A DNA stretch of 42,593 nucleotides from Thiopontia sp013349825 (GTDB lineage Bacteria; Pseudomonadota; Gammaproteobacteria; GCF-002020875): contig CAXCCG010000009.1 of assembly GCA_963981015.1 (NCBI GenBank), positions 1 to 42,593 of the forward strand, read 5' to 3'. Positions 26,145 through 33,524 of this stretch are shown here, in pieces (positions within the stretch are counted from its first letter, which is position 1; every line of letters begins with the position of its first letter). The notes below the pieces were generated by a model, which saw only the letters and a program-made list of their open reading frames with translations, was not told where the DNA came from and did not search any database. The position numbers were made by a program, and so were the translations under genes.

Positions 26145-28076
26145 TTAGAGTGCCGCCATCTCCAAAATCAGCTGCTTCACCAATTCAGGCACTTCATTGA
26201 GTCTCTGATGGTCAATATGGTCACAAACCTCCTTACCCAGCTGTGTGAGCTCTGGATGTCCAAAGGTTGAACCACTCCCTTTTACCGTATGTGCGGCACT
26301 TCGCACAGAGGCCCAATCCTCTTTCTCAAGGGCCTCTTTTAGTCTCTCCAGATGTACCGCAGACCGCTCCACAAAAAGCTGCATCAACTCATCATCGACA
26401 ATTTCGGCTACCGCTACCTCTTGATTTATGGTCGACACCGCTCCATCCGATGGCTGTAGATAGCTATCTAATACCTTCATCAACGCTTCATAATCGATCG
26501 GTTTTGAGAGAAACTCTGTACAGCCCGCCTCCTCAAACTGCTCTCGGTGTTGTTGCATCACATTAGCCGTTAGCGCAACAATCGGGACTTCAAATCCAAC
26601 CTGCCTCAACAGCCCTGTCGCCTCAATACCATCCATCTCTGGCATCTGCATATCCATCAGCACCAGATCGTAGGGCTGCATCAGTGCAAGTTCGACCGCC
26701 TCTTTACCATTATTCGCCAAGGTCACTTCAACACCCACCATCTCTAACATACGTCGGACCAATATCTGCAGCTCTTCTATATCCTCAGCAACCAAGACCC
26801 GCCCTTTGAAATAACTGGACATCAACAGGGAGGTCTCTTCTTTATGTTCTGCCACCTTCACATCACTGAGCCGGCACGGCAGGATAACCTCAAATTTAGT
26901 ACCTATATCCTCTATACTGTGGACATCGATTGAGCCTCCCATCAACTCAACCAATGACCAAGAGATATGTAGCCCCAACCCTGTCCCTCCATAACGACGG
27001 GAGATCGTTTGGTCCGCCTGCTCAAAGGGCTTGAAGAGCCGGTCCAACACCTCTGGAGACATGCCGATCCCGCTATCTTCTACCGAAAAATGGAGCTGTT
27101 CGTTGACCCACACGGAGAGTGTAATACCCCCTTTATCGGTAAATTTAAAGGCATTGCTCAGTAAGTTAATCATTACCTGACTCACACGCCTCCCATCTCC
27201 TATAAACTGCTGCTCAAAGGGTTTTTCTACTTGAATTCTGAATTGAAGACTTGACTCTTTCGCAACCGCAGAGAATGTCTTTTCCATCTCATCAACCAAC
27301 AAATTGAAGTCATAATCTGTCTGCTCCACCACAAATTTACCCGCTTCAATCTTGGATAGATCCAAAATATCATTGATCAGTGCCAGCAACCCTCGTCCAG
27401 AGATATCAATCGTCTCCATTAGACTTTTCTGGTCAGCCGACAGCCGGGTTCCCGACATCAACTTACTGTTGCCGAGAATAGAGGTTAATGGGGTGCGTAA
27501 TTCGTGGCTCATGGAGGCCAAAAAATCATCCTTTACCTTACTGGCTGCCTCTGCCCGCTCAAGCGCAAGTTCCAGCGTACGCCCCTGGCTCCAGGATGTG
27601 GCCAGTGAAAGTGTTAGCTGAAGCAACTCATTGGAGTCAACGGGCTTAGAGAGAAACTCAAACTTGACACCAATTTTTTTACGAATATCGGTCAGACTGT
27701 GATCCATATAGGCGGTAATCAGGATGATACGCACCTCTTGATCTATCTCACGAATATGTTGAGCCGTCTCCAGACCATCCCACCCCATCGGCATACGCAT
27801 ATCGAGATAGATCACTGCAAAGGGGTTATTGACATCGATCGCCTCAACAATTTTCTGCAACCCCTCTTTACCACTCATCGCATGTTCGAGGGCAAACATG
27901 GCAAACTCTGACTCCTCCGGCCCCGGCCCTCCAAGCAGCAGATCGAGTTCATCCAGCTCGCTATCCATCTTGCTTTCAAAAATAGCATCATAGGTCTCAT
28001 GCACAGCGGACTCATCATCAATGGCAAGAATTCGCCATTTCTGCTGTTCTTCGTTAAAGTTTTCTACTCGCTTCAC
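26145..28076 (-). CDS. Hybrid sensor histidine kinase: REC-HisKA-HATPase-REC-HPt
   Basis: A 643-aa soluble phosphorelay protein with no membrane segment. The N-terminal receiver has acidic residues D20/D21, phosphoacceptor D92 (YLDMRMP) and K144. HisKA has H191 in SHELRTPLTSILGNS. The ATPase domain has the N-box near 303-307 (INLLSNAFKF) and glycine boxes EDSGIGMS and YGGTGLGL. The second receiver has D432, D475 (MDMQMPEMDG) and K525. The C-terminal HPt has H596 in AAHTVKGSG. An N-terminal receiver in place of a sensor domain implies that the input comes from another kinase. A long acidic insertion (about 33-60) sits in the first receiver. No partner regulator is adjacent. It is followed by the tkt cluster and preceded by a thioredoxin-fold gene (19-nt gap), probably cotranscribed. 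Confidence 0.92.
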   Translation of the reverse strand: MKRVENFNEEQQKWRILAIDDESAVHETYDAIFESKMDSELDELDLLLGGPGPEESEFAMFALEHAMSGKEGLQKIVEAIDVNNPFAVIYLDMRMPMGWDGLETAQHIREIDQEVRIILITAYMDHSLTDIRKKIGVKFEFLSKPVDSNELLQLTLSLATSWSQGRTLELALERAEAASKVKDDFLASMSHELRTPLTSILGNSKLMSGTRLSADQKSLMETIDISGRGLLALINDILDLSKIEAGKFVVEQTDYDFNLLVDEMEKTFSAVAKESSLQFRIQVEKPFEQQFIGDGRRVSQVMINLLSNAFKFTDKGGITLSVWVNEQLHFSVEDSGIGMSPEVLDRLFKPFEQADQTISRRYGGTGLGLHISWSLVELMGGSIDVHSIEDIGTKFEVILPCRLSDVKVAEHKEETSLLMSSYFKGRVLVAEDIEELQILVRRMLEMVGVEVTLANNGKEAVELALMQPYDLVLMDMQMPEMDGIEATGLLRQVGFEVPIVALTANVMQQHREQFEEAGCTEFLSKPIDYEALMKVLDSYLQPSDGAVSTINQEVAVAEIVDDELMQLFVERSAVHLERLKEALEKEDWASVRSAAHTVKGSGSTFGHPELTQLGKEVCDHIDHQRLNEVPELVKQLILEMAAL

Positions 28077-28095
28077 TGGCCTGACCTTTAACGCT

Positions 28096-28650
28096 CTACT
28101 CTTTCCATTTAATGGAACAACCCATACTGGGAACCTGCTGCTGAGGGCCTCGACCGGTCTCAGAAACCTGTCTCATCGCCTCAAACAGATCGCGATGCAC
28201 ACCTGCTGGTGCAGTCTCTTTGCGAGACGCATCCAGACGTCCGCGATACTGCAGCTTCAGGCCTGCATTATAGCCAAAAAAGTCCGGGGTACAGACTGCG
28301 CCAAAGGATTTAGCTACCGCTTGTGTCTCATCCAACAGATAGGGAAAAGGAAACTCAAATTGCTGCGCAATTTTTCTCATATTCTCCGGGGAATCTTCCT
28401 CATACTGCGTGGGATCATTGGACATAATCGCCACACTATGGAGCCCCATCGCCCTGAGCTCTCGGGTATCACGTACCAGGCGCTCTCGAATCGCCTTTAC
28501 ATAGGGGCAGTGGTTACAGATAAACATGACCAACAGCCCACTCTCCCCCTTCAAAGATTGTGAATTCCATATTTTTCCATCCACATCCGGCAGTTCAAAA
28601 TCTGGAATTATTCGATCAAACTCACAGACAGGGGTCTCTAAACTCACCAC
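28096..28650 (-). CDS. Thioredoxin-fold (AhpC/TSA-like) protein
   Basis: A 184-aa thioredoxin-superfamily protein of the peroxiredoxin-like type. The active-site motif is CNHCPYVK at 45-52 (CxxC), followed by NDPTQYEEDSPENM and YLLDETQAVAKSFGAVCTPDFF, which includes the cis-proline segment (TPDFF). No signal peptide is seen, so it is probably cytoplasmic. Family members are generally annotated as thioredoxin family protein with unproven substrates. It is divergent from metK and lies upstream of the hybrid kinase on the same strand. Confidence 0.85.
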   Translation of the reverse strand: MVSLETPVCEFDRIIPDFELPDVDGKIWNSQSLKGESGLLVMFICNHCPYVKAIRERLVRDTRELRAMGLHSVAIMSNDPTQYEEDSPENMRKIAQQFEFPFPYLLDETQAVAKSFGAVCTPDFFGYNAGLKLQYRGRLDASRKETAPAGVHRDLFEAMRQVSETGRGPQQQVPSMGCSIKWKE

Positions 28651-28699
28651 TTCTCCAACTCCTAAACAAAATCTTTATCGACTCCATTCTACAGAAAAC

Positions 28700-28726
28700 T
28701 TGACAATTAGCACTAACATCTATAAA
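28700..28726 (+). promoter_or_regulatory. Predicted sigma-70 promoter of metK
   Basis: A perfect TTGACA at 28700-28705 and TATAAA at 28721-28726, spacing 15 (or 17 to an overlapping TAAAAA). Transcription would begin near 28733, just ahead of the SAM-II-like structure, giving a leader of about 130 nt. Confidence 0.6.
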
Positions 28727-28735
28727 AATTACCCC

Positions 28736-28785
28736 AGCGCTGATTTGAGCTCAGCTTGCGAGCGCTATAAAAATACGGCTAAAGC
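28736..28785 (+). promoter_or_regulatory. SAM-II-like riboswitch aptamer upstream of metK
   Basis: The P1 stem is AGCGCT (28736-28741) with AGCGCT (28761-28766). The loop begins GATTTGAGC and ends TTGCG; the 3' strand reads ATAAAAATACGGCTAAAGC. This matches the recalled SAM-II (metA motif) pattern in order: GCGCUGAUUU, UUGC-AGCGC, AUAAA, GCUAAA. The GC at 28749-28750 could pair with GC at 28784-28785, where the reference RNA appears to have CC and GG. SAM-II aptamers bind S-adenosylmethionine, the product of the downstream gene, fitting feedback control. Found by eye; a covariance-model search (Rfam SAM-II) would settle it. Confidence 0.75.
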
Positions 28786-28802
28786 GATGCAGGTCCAGAT
28801 TC

Positions 28803-28841
28803 AAAAGCCCGCTCGTCAATTAGTTGAGCTGGCTTTTTTTT
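28803..28841 (+). terminator. Leader terminator (attenuator) before metK
   Basis: AAAAGCC (28803-28809) and GCTC (28811-28814) pair with GAGC (28826-28829) and GGCTTTT (28831-28837), with one mismatch and an 11-nt loop, followed by T8 (28834-28841). It lies between the SAM-II-like aptamer and the metK ribosome-binding site, so it can act as the expression platform. Confidence 0.85.
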
Positions 28842-28863
28842 ATGGATGGAGTAAAAAATTATA

Positions 28864-30024
28864 ATGAGTAATGAAACACTGTTTACCTCAGAATCAGTCT
28901 CTGAAGGACACCCGGACAAGATGGCCGACCAGATTTCGGATGCGATTCTGGATGCCCTGCTGAAAGAGGATATTCACTCACGTGTCGCCTGCGAGACCAT
29001 GGTTAAAACCGGCATGGTGGTACTGGCTGGCGAAATCACTACCAATGCATGGGTCGATACTGAGGCCCTGGTACGAGACGTGGTCTGTGAAATCGGTTAC
29101 AACTCTGCCGATGTCGGCTTTGATGGCCACACCTGTGCGGTAATCTCAGCCATCGGCAAACAGTCTTCTGATATTGCCATGGGTGTTGATCAATCTGAAG
29201 AGCATGAGCAGGGGGCCGGGGACCAGGGGCTGATGTTTGGCTACGCCTCCAATGAAACCGATGTGCTGATGCCTGCCCCGATCACCTATTCTCACCGCTT
29301 GGTCGAGCGCCAGTCTGAACTGCGCAAAAATGGGGCACTACCCTGGCTGCGCCCGGATGCCAAGAGTCAGGTCACCTTCCGTTACAGTAACGGAAAACCG
29401 GTTGGCATCGATGCGGTCGTTCTCTCCACACAGCATGATCCGGACATCTCCTATGCTGATCTGCAAGATGCCGTTCTTGAAGAGATTATCCGCCCTGTAC
29501 TGCCACATGAGTGGCTTGATAACAAAACCCAATACCATATCAATCCAACCGGCAATTTTGTGATCGGTGGGCCGGTTGGTGATTGCGGTCTGACCGGACG
29601 CAAAATCATTGTAGATACCTACGGAGGTATGGCACGCCACGGTGGTGGCGCCTTCTCCGGAAAAGACCCCTCAAAAGTAGACCGCTCTGCAGCCTATGCA
29701 GGACGCTATGTTGCCAAAAACATTGTTGCAGCGGGGCTGGCCGAGCGTTGTGAAATTCAGATCTCCTATGCCATTGGTGTTGCAGATCCCACCTCCATCA
29801 CTATTGAGACATTTGGCACCGGAGTGGTTGAAGATAACAAGATTGAGGCACTGGTTCGTGAGCACTTCAACCTGAAGCCACGCGGTATTGTTGAGATGCT
29901 TGATCTGCTACGCCCAATCTATCAAAGTACTGCAGCCTACGGCCACTTCGGACGTACCGAAGAGAACTTTAGCTGGGAAAAGACGGACAAAGCCGACCTG
30001 TTACGTGATGCGGCAGGTATTTAA
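28864..30024 (+). CDS. metK: S-adenosylmethionine synthetase
   Basis: Makes SAM from methionine and ATP. The 386 aa agree with the family (384 in E. coli). SVSEGHPDKMADQISDA is near the N-terminus; GAGDQGLMFGYA holds the ATP/Mg loop, GGAFSGKDPSKVDRSAAY the P-loop-like hexapeptide, and HFGR the end region. GGATGGAG at 28844-28851 serves as ribosome-binding site. It leads the metK-ahcY-metF block and sits behind a predicted SAM-responsive leader with a terminator. Confidence 0.98.
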   Translation: MSNETLFTSESVSEGHPDKMADQISDAILDALLKEDIHSRVACETMVKTGMVVLAGEITTNAWVDTEALVRDVVCEIGYNSADVGFDGHTCAVISAIGKQSSDIAMGVDQSEEHEQGAGDQGLMFGYASNETDVLMPAPITYSHRLVERQSELRKNGALPWLRPDAKSQVTFRYSNGKPVGIDAVVLSTQHDPDISYADLQDAVLEEIIRPVLPHEWLDNKTQYHINPTGNFVIGGPVGDCGLTGRKIIVDTYGGMARHGGGAFSGKDPSKVDRSAAYAGRYVAKNIVAAGLAERCEIQISYAIGVADPTSITIETFGTGVVEDNKIEALVREHFNLKPRGIVEMLDLLRPIYQSTAAYGHFGRTEENFSWEKTDKADLLRDAAGI

Positions 30025-30104
30025 CGAAACCCTGAATAACTCATGAGACTCTAATAATAGTAGAGACATAAATATTATGTAGAGGCTCTATGAATCCCCA
30101 CCCT

Positions 30105-30178
30105 CTCCGGGGAGCGCTGCAACGGTTAATCAACCGCCAGGCCCGGAGCAGGTGGCTATCTATACTGTAACTGCGCTC
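30105..30178 (+). promoter_or_regulatory. SAH (S-adenosylhomocysteine) riboswitch upstream of ahcY
   Basis: CTCCGGG (30105-30111) pairs with CCCGGAG (30142-30148). GAGCGC (30112-30117) pairs with GCGCTC (30173-30178), forming the long-range helix of the family. An inner hairpin is CGGTT/AACCG (30123-30127/30132-30136), and conserved core segments GCTGCAACGG and GCCAGGCCCGG match the SAH consensus as I recall it. The element ends about 15 nt before the ahcY Shine-Dalgarno. SAH riboswitches switch on the hydrolase that removes SAH. Confidence 0.85.
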
Positions 30179-30207
30179 TCGATGAATAAATGAAGGAAAG
30201 AGAAACT

Positions 30208-31617
30208 ATGAGTAACATCGAGACCACAGACAACTACATCGTAGCGGATATGAGCCTCAAGGATTGGGGGCATAAAGAGTTGCGTATTGCAGAAAGTGAG
30301 ATGCCGGGTCTGGTCGCACTGCGTGAAAAGTATGGTGAAGAGAAACCTTTGAAAGGGGCCCGTATTGCCGGCTCACTCCATATGACCATCCAGACCGCAG
30401 CACTGATCGAAACATTGATTGCTTTGGGTGCTGAAGTGCGCTGGGCATCCTGTAACATCTATTCAACCCAGGATCATGCCGCTGCAGCCATTGCCGACCA
30501 GGGGATTCCGGTCTTTGCCTATAAAGGGGAGACCCTTGAAGATTACTGGCAGTACACCCATAAGATCATGGAGTGGGGGGATGGTGGTACGCCTAACATG
30601 ATTCTGGATGATGGTGGTGATGCAACTCTGTTATTGATCCTCGGCACCAAGGCGGAGAGCGATCTCTCTGTGCTCGATAACCCTGGCAGCGAAGAGGAGA
30701 CCGTCCTCTATGCTACGATCAAGGCAAAACTGCAACAGTCTCCGAACTGGTACTCCGAAAAATTGAAAAATATTCAAGGCGTTACTGAGGAGACGACGAC
30801 CGGTGTACACCGCCTCTATCAGATGGAAGAGAGCGGTGAGCTTCCATTCCCTGCGATCAATGTCAACGACTCTGTTACAAAGTCCAAGTTCGACAACCTC
30901 TATGGCTGCCGTGAGTCACTGGTCGATGGTATCAAACGTGCAACTGATGTAATGATTGCCGGCAAGATTGCCGTCGTACTCGGCTATGGTGATGTAGGCA
31001 AGGGGTGTGCTCAGTCTCTACGGGGGCTTGGTGCAACCGTATGGGTGACTGAAATTGACCCGATCTGCGCACTACAGGCTGCTATGGAAGGCTATCGTGT
31101 AGTCACCATGGATGACGTTGCCAGTCAGGGCGACATTTTTGTCACGGCAACGGGTAACTTTAACGTGATTACTCATGACCACATGGTACAGATGAAACAT
31201 GAGACGATCGTCTGCAACATCGGTCACTTCGATAATGAGATTGATGTAGTCAACATGAAACAGTATGAGTGGGAAAATGTAAAACCTCAGGTCGACCACA
31301 TCACCCTGCCCAGTGGCAACAAGATTTTGCTGTTGGCAGAAGGACGACTGGTTAACCTGGGTTGCGCTACCGGCCATCCAAGCTTTGTGATGTCCAACTC
31401 ATTCACCAATCAGACTCTGGCACAGATGGAGCTGTTCAATCAGAGCGGTGAGTATGAGAACAAGGTCTACACACTACCAAAACATCTGGATGAGGAGGTT
31501 GCGCGCCACCATCTGGAGAAAATTGGAGCCAACCTGACTACCCTCAGCCAACAACAGGCAGACTATATCAGTGTACCGACGAATGGCCCATACAAGCCTG
31601 ATCACTATCGCTACTAA
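30208..31617 (+). CDS. ahcY: Adenosylhomocysteinase (SAH hydrolase)
   Basis: Hydrolyses SAH to homocysteine and adenosine, removing an inhibitor of methyltransferases. From the ATG at 30208 it has 469 aa. The NAD-binding motif is GYGDVGKGCAQSL; SLHMTIQTA, TEIDPICALQAAMEGY, GHFDNEID and the C-terminal PDHYRY are family hallmarks. An in-frame ATG at 30190 would add six residues, but AAGGA at 30193-30197 is well placed for 30208 and MSN begins the usual protein. It lies downstream of an SAH riboswitch. Confidence 0.97.
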   Translation: MSNIETTDNYIVADMSLKDWGHKELRIAESEMPGLVALREKYGEEKPLKGARIAGSLHMTIQTAALIETLIALGAEVRWASCNIYSTQDHAAAAIADQGIPVFAYKGETLEDYWQYTHKIMEWGDGGTPNMILDDGGDATLLLILGTKAESDLSVLDNPGSEEETVLYATIKAKLQQSPNWYSEKLKNIQGVTEETTTGVHRLYQMEESGELPFPAINVNDSVTKSKFDNLYGCRESLVDGIKRATDVMIAGKIAVVLGYGDVGKGCAQSLRGLGATVWVTEIDPICALQAAMEGYRVVTMDDVASQGDIFVTATGNFNVITHDHMVQMKHETIVCNIGHFDNEIDVVNMKQYEWENVKPQVDHITLPSGNKILLLAEGRLVNLGCATGHPSFVMSNSFTNQTLAQMELFNQSGEYENKVYTLPKHLDEEVARHHLEKIGANLTTLSQQQADYISVPTNGPYKPDHYRY

Positions 31618-31641
31618 ACCCTCTACTGAAATACAGATCTG

Positions 31642-31683
31642 ACGCAAAGTCGCCAAGAGATTTTTTTCTTGGCGACTTTGCGT
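31642..31683. repeat. 16-bp palindrome of the CGCAAAG type between ahcY and metF
   Basis: ACGCAAAGTCGCCAAG (31642-31657) and its exact reverse complement (31668-31683), 10-nt T-rich loop. It is related in sequence to the half-element in the apbE start and, more loosely, to the palindrome at 22720. It may also work as a 3' hairpin for ahcY, although the T-run lies in the loop rather than after the stem. Confidence 0.75.
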
Positions 31684-31714
31684 TTTGGCATGAGATTAAA
31701 TAGGATCGTCTGCT

Positions 31715-32554
31715 ATGAACGATACAACACCACAATTCAGCCTTGAATTTTTTCCACCCAAAACCGAAGCGGGAAAGGAGAAACTTCAAGAGACTCAGAA
31801 AACGCTATTCAAGGCTATTCAACCCGCTTATGCCTCCGTCACCTTTGGTGCCGGGGGAAGCACACAGGACGGGACCTTTGACGCCGTAATGGGAATTCAG
31901 CAACAAGGTATTGAGGCTGCTCCACACCTCTCCTGTATTGGCTCAACCCGAGATAACATTGCTGAGATTTTACAAAAATACCGGCACAACGGCATTCACC
32001 GCATCGTTGCACTGCGCGGTGACATGCCCTCCGGTATGGGAGCCTCCGGCGAGTTCCGCTACGCCAATGAACTGGTTGAATTTATCCGCCAGGAGAGCGG
32101 AGACCACTTCCATATTGAGGTGGCCGCCTACCCGGAGTTTCACCCCCAGGCACCCGATGCCTTTAGCGACCTGAAGAACTTCAAGCGTAAAGTTGAAGCA
32201 GGCGCCAACAGCGCCATCACCCAATATTTTTACAATATCGATGCCTACCTACGCTTTAATGAAGAGTGCGTAATGATGGGACTGGATCTACCCATAGTCC
32301 CCGGCATCATGCCCATTACCAACTACACTAACCTGGCTCGCTTCTCTGAGATGTGTGGTGCCGAGATTCCACGCTGGATTCGGGAGCGCCTGATCGCTTT
32401 TCGTGATGATACCGATGCACTGCGTGAATTTGGCCTGGAGGTGACCACTCGCCTCTGCCAGGATCTACTGAGTGCTGGTGCACCCGGCATCCACTTCTAT
32501 ACCATGAACCAGTCCGGACCCACACTACAGGTCTACAACAACCTGGAACTGTAA
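31715..32554 (+). CDS. metF: 5,10-methylenetetrahydrofolate reductase
   Basis: A flavoprotein that makes 5-methyl-THF for methionine synthesis. The 279 aa form is short but normal for bacterial MetF (296 in E. coli). SLEFFPPKTEAG begins the TIM barrel with the conserved glutamate; VTFGAGGS, ALRGDMP, AAYPEFHP, TQYFYNIDAY and PGIMPI are the FAD/folate motifs. Together with metK and ahcY it completes most of the methyl cycle; a methionine synthase is not in the window. Confidence 0.96.
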   Translation: MNDTTPQFSLEFFPPKTEAGKEKLQETQKTLFKAIQPAYASVTFGAGGSTQDGTFDAVMGIQQQGIEAAPHLSCIGSTRDNIAEILQKYRHNGIHRIVALRGDMPSGMGASGEFRYANELVEFIRQESGDHFHIEVAAYPEFHPQAPDAFSDLKNFKRKVEAGANSAITQYFYNIDAYLRFNEECVMMGLDLPIVPGIMPITNYTNLARFSEMCGAEIPRWIRERLIAFRDDTDALREFGLEVTTRLCQDLLSAGAPGIHFYTMNQSGPTLQVYNNLEL

Positions 32555-32586
32555 CTCTCCAACCATTATCAAACTGGAACTCACCC

Positions 32587-33120
32587 ATGGGAAGATTATT
32601 TGAGGCACTGACAGAGAGCCACATCACCTTTATCCGGCAACAGCCGGTCTTTTTTGTAGCCACTGCTCCAAGCGAGGGACATATTAACCTCTCCCCCAAG
32701 GGGTTAGACTCTTTGCGGGTACTCTCCCCCAGCCGTATTCTTTGGCTCAACCTGACAGGTAGTGGCAATGAAACAGCAGCACACCTGCTGGAAGATGCCC
32801 GCATGACTATTATGTTCTGCTCATTTGGTGCAAAACCACTGATTCTAAGAAGCTACGGTACTGCTTCTGTCATTCACCCGGACGAATCTGAATGGGAAGT
32901 ACTCTCAAGCCATTTTCCTGAACAAGATGGATCAAGGCAAATAATCGATTTAAAAATAGATTTAGTCCATAGCTCCTGTGGTTTTGGGGTGCCTCGAATG
33001 GAGTTGATTGAGGAGCGCAAACTGCTTGATGAGTGGATCGACAAAAAAGGGGAGGCGGGCATTCGCCAATACTGGGCAGAGAAAAACCAGATCAGCATGG
33101 ATGGCAAACCAACACGATAG
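32587..33120 (+). CDS. Pyridoxamine 5'-phosphate oxidase-family flavin-binding protein
   Basis: A 177-aa split-barrel protein. FFVATAPSEGHINLSPKGLD, RILWLNLTGSGNETAAHLLED and ARMTIMFCSFGAKPLILRSYG are typical of the PNPOx-like family that binds FMN or F420. It lacks the signature of true PdxH. The terminal segment RQYWAEKNQISMDGKP is common to a widespread group annotated as pyridoxamine 5'-phosphate oxidase family protein. It is 32 nt downstream of metF and probably cotranscribed. Substrate unknown. Confidence 0.8.
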   Translation: MGRLFEALTESHITFIRQQPVFFVATAPSEGHINLSPKGLDSLRVLSPSRILWLNLTGSGNETAAHLLEDARMTIMFCSFGAKPLILRSYGTASVIHPDESEWEVLSSHFPEQDGSRQIIDLKIDLVHSSCGFGVPRMELIEERKLLDEWIDKKGEAGIRQYWAEKNQISMDGKPTR

Positions 33121-33178
33121 CACATAAACCTTTTTATTGATCTCCCCTCAGCAACCCACAAAACCATTTCCAACAGGC

Positions 33179-33316
33179 AAAAAAATGCCGATCTGAACGG
33201 GGGGGTCCAGATCGGCGGCGACAGGTCTTTTAATTGGGGGAAAAAGAGCCTGTCTGGTATGAGCCTTGATGATATTGCTGTCTGAGGAGGAGGGTTGACG
33301 TGCAATATCAGCTCAG
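33179..33316 (-). ncRNA. Candidate small RNA with three C-rich hairpin loops
   Basis: Read on the minus strand there are three consecutive hairpins. Hairpin 1: TGAGC/GCTCA and a 9-bp TGATATTGC/GCAATATCA stem closed by GTC/GAC around the loop AACCCTCCTCCTCA. Hairpin 2: GACAGG plus TCTTTT pair with AAAAGA plus CCTGTC (one bulged C), loop TCCCCCAATT. Hairpin 3: GCCGATCTG (33216-33208) pairs with CAGATCGGC (33195-33187), extended by G-T, A-T and C-G pairs to leave a loop of six C, then a T7 tract ending at 33179: a textbook intrinsic terminator. The loops are complementary to purine-rich Shine-Dalgarno sequences. No convincing ORF is contained. Nothing is annotated from homology; the call is structural. 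Confidence 0.65.
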
Positions 33317-33322
33317 GCAGGT

Positions 33323-33352
33323 ATTATAATTCGATAATATAGATTATAGCAA
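33323..33352 (-). promoter_or_regulatory. Predicted promoter of the small RNA
   Basis: On the minus strand TTGCTA (33352-33347) and a perfect TATAAT (33328-33323) are spaced by 18 nt. The start would be near 33316, directly before the first hairpin of the predicted RNA. Confidence 0.55.
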
Positions 33353-33524
33353 CCCCTATCTAATCTATTTTCAATAAAATTAATTAATACGAATTTACAA
33401 CAACTTAAACACTACGATTTTATCTTTTTCACCCCCCCCGCGGCATACCACCAACGCTCTCCTGACTCTTCACAACAGGCTCTGCGCTACCTCTATCAGA
33501 AATCGATTATAATCTCAGTTACAT

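Noticed and set aside
32874..33305. 143-codon minus-strand frame across the end of the PNPOx-family gene and the gap
   Set aside because: It is mostly antisense to a well-supported gene, has no recognisable motif, and its start overlaps the small-RNA hairpins.
33181..33320. Plus-strand reading of the three-hairpin region as a CsrB/RsmY-like RNA with GGA loops
   Set aside because: In that direction hairpin order and flanks give no terminator T-tract; the T7 run follows the structure only on the minus strand.
33295..33330. Plus-strand promoter TTGACG ... TATAAT
   Set aside because: The spacing is 24 nt, too long for a sigma-70 promoter.
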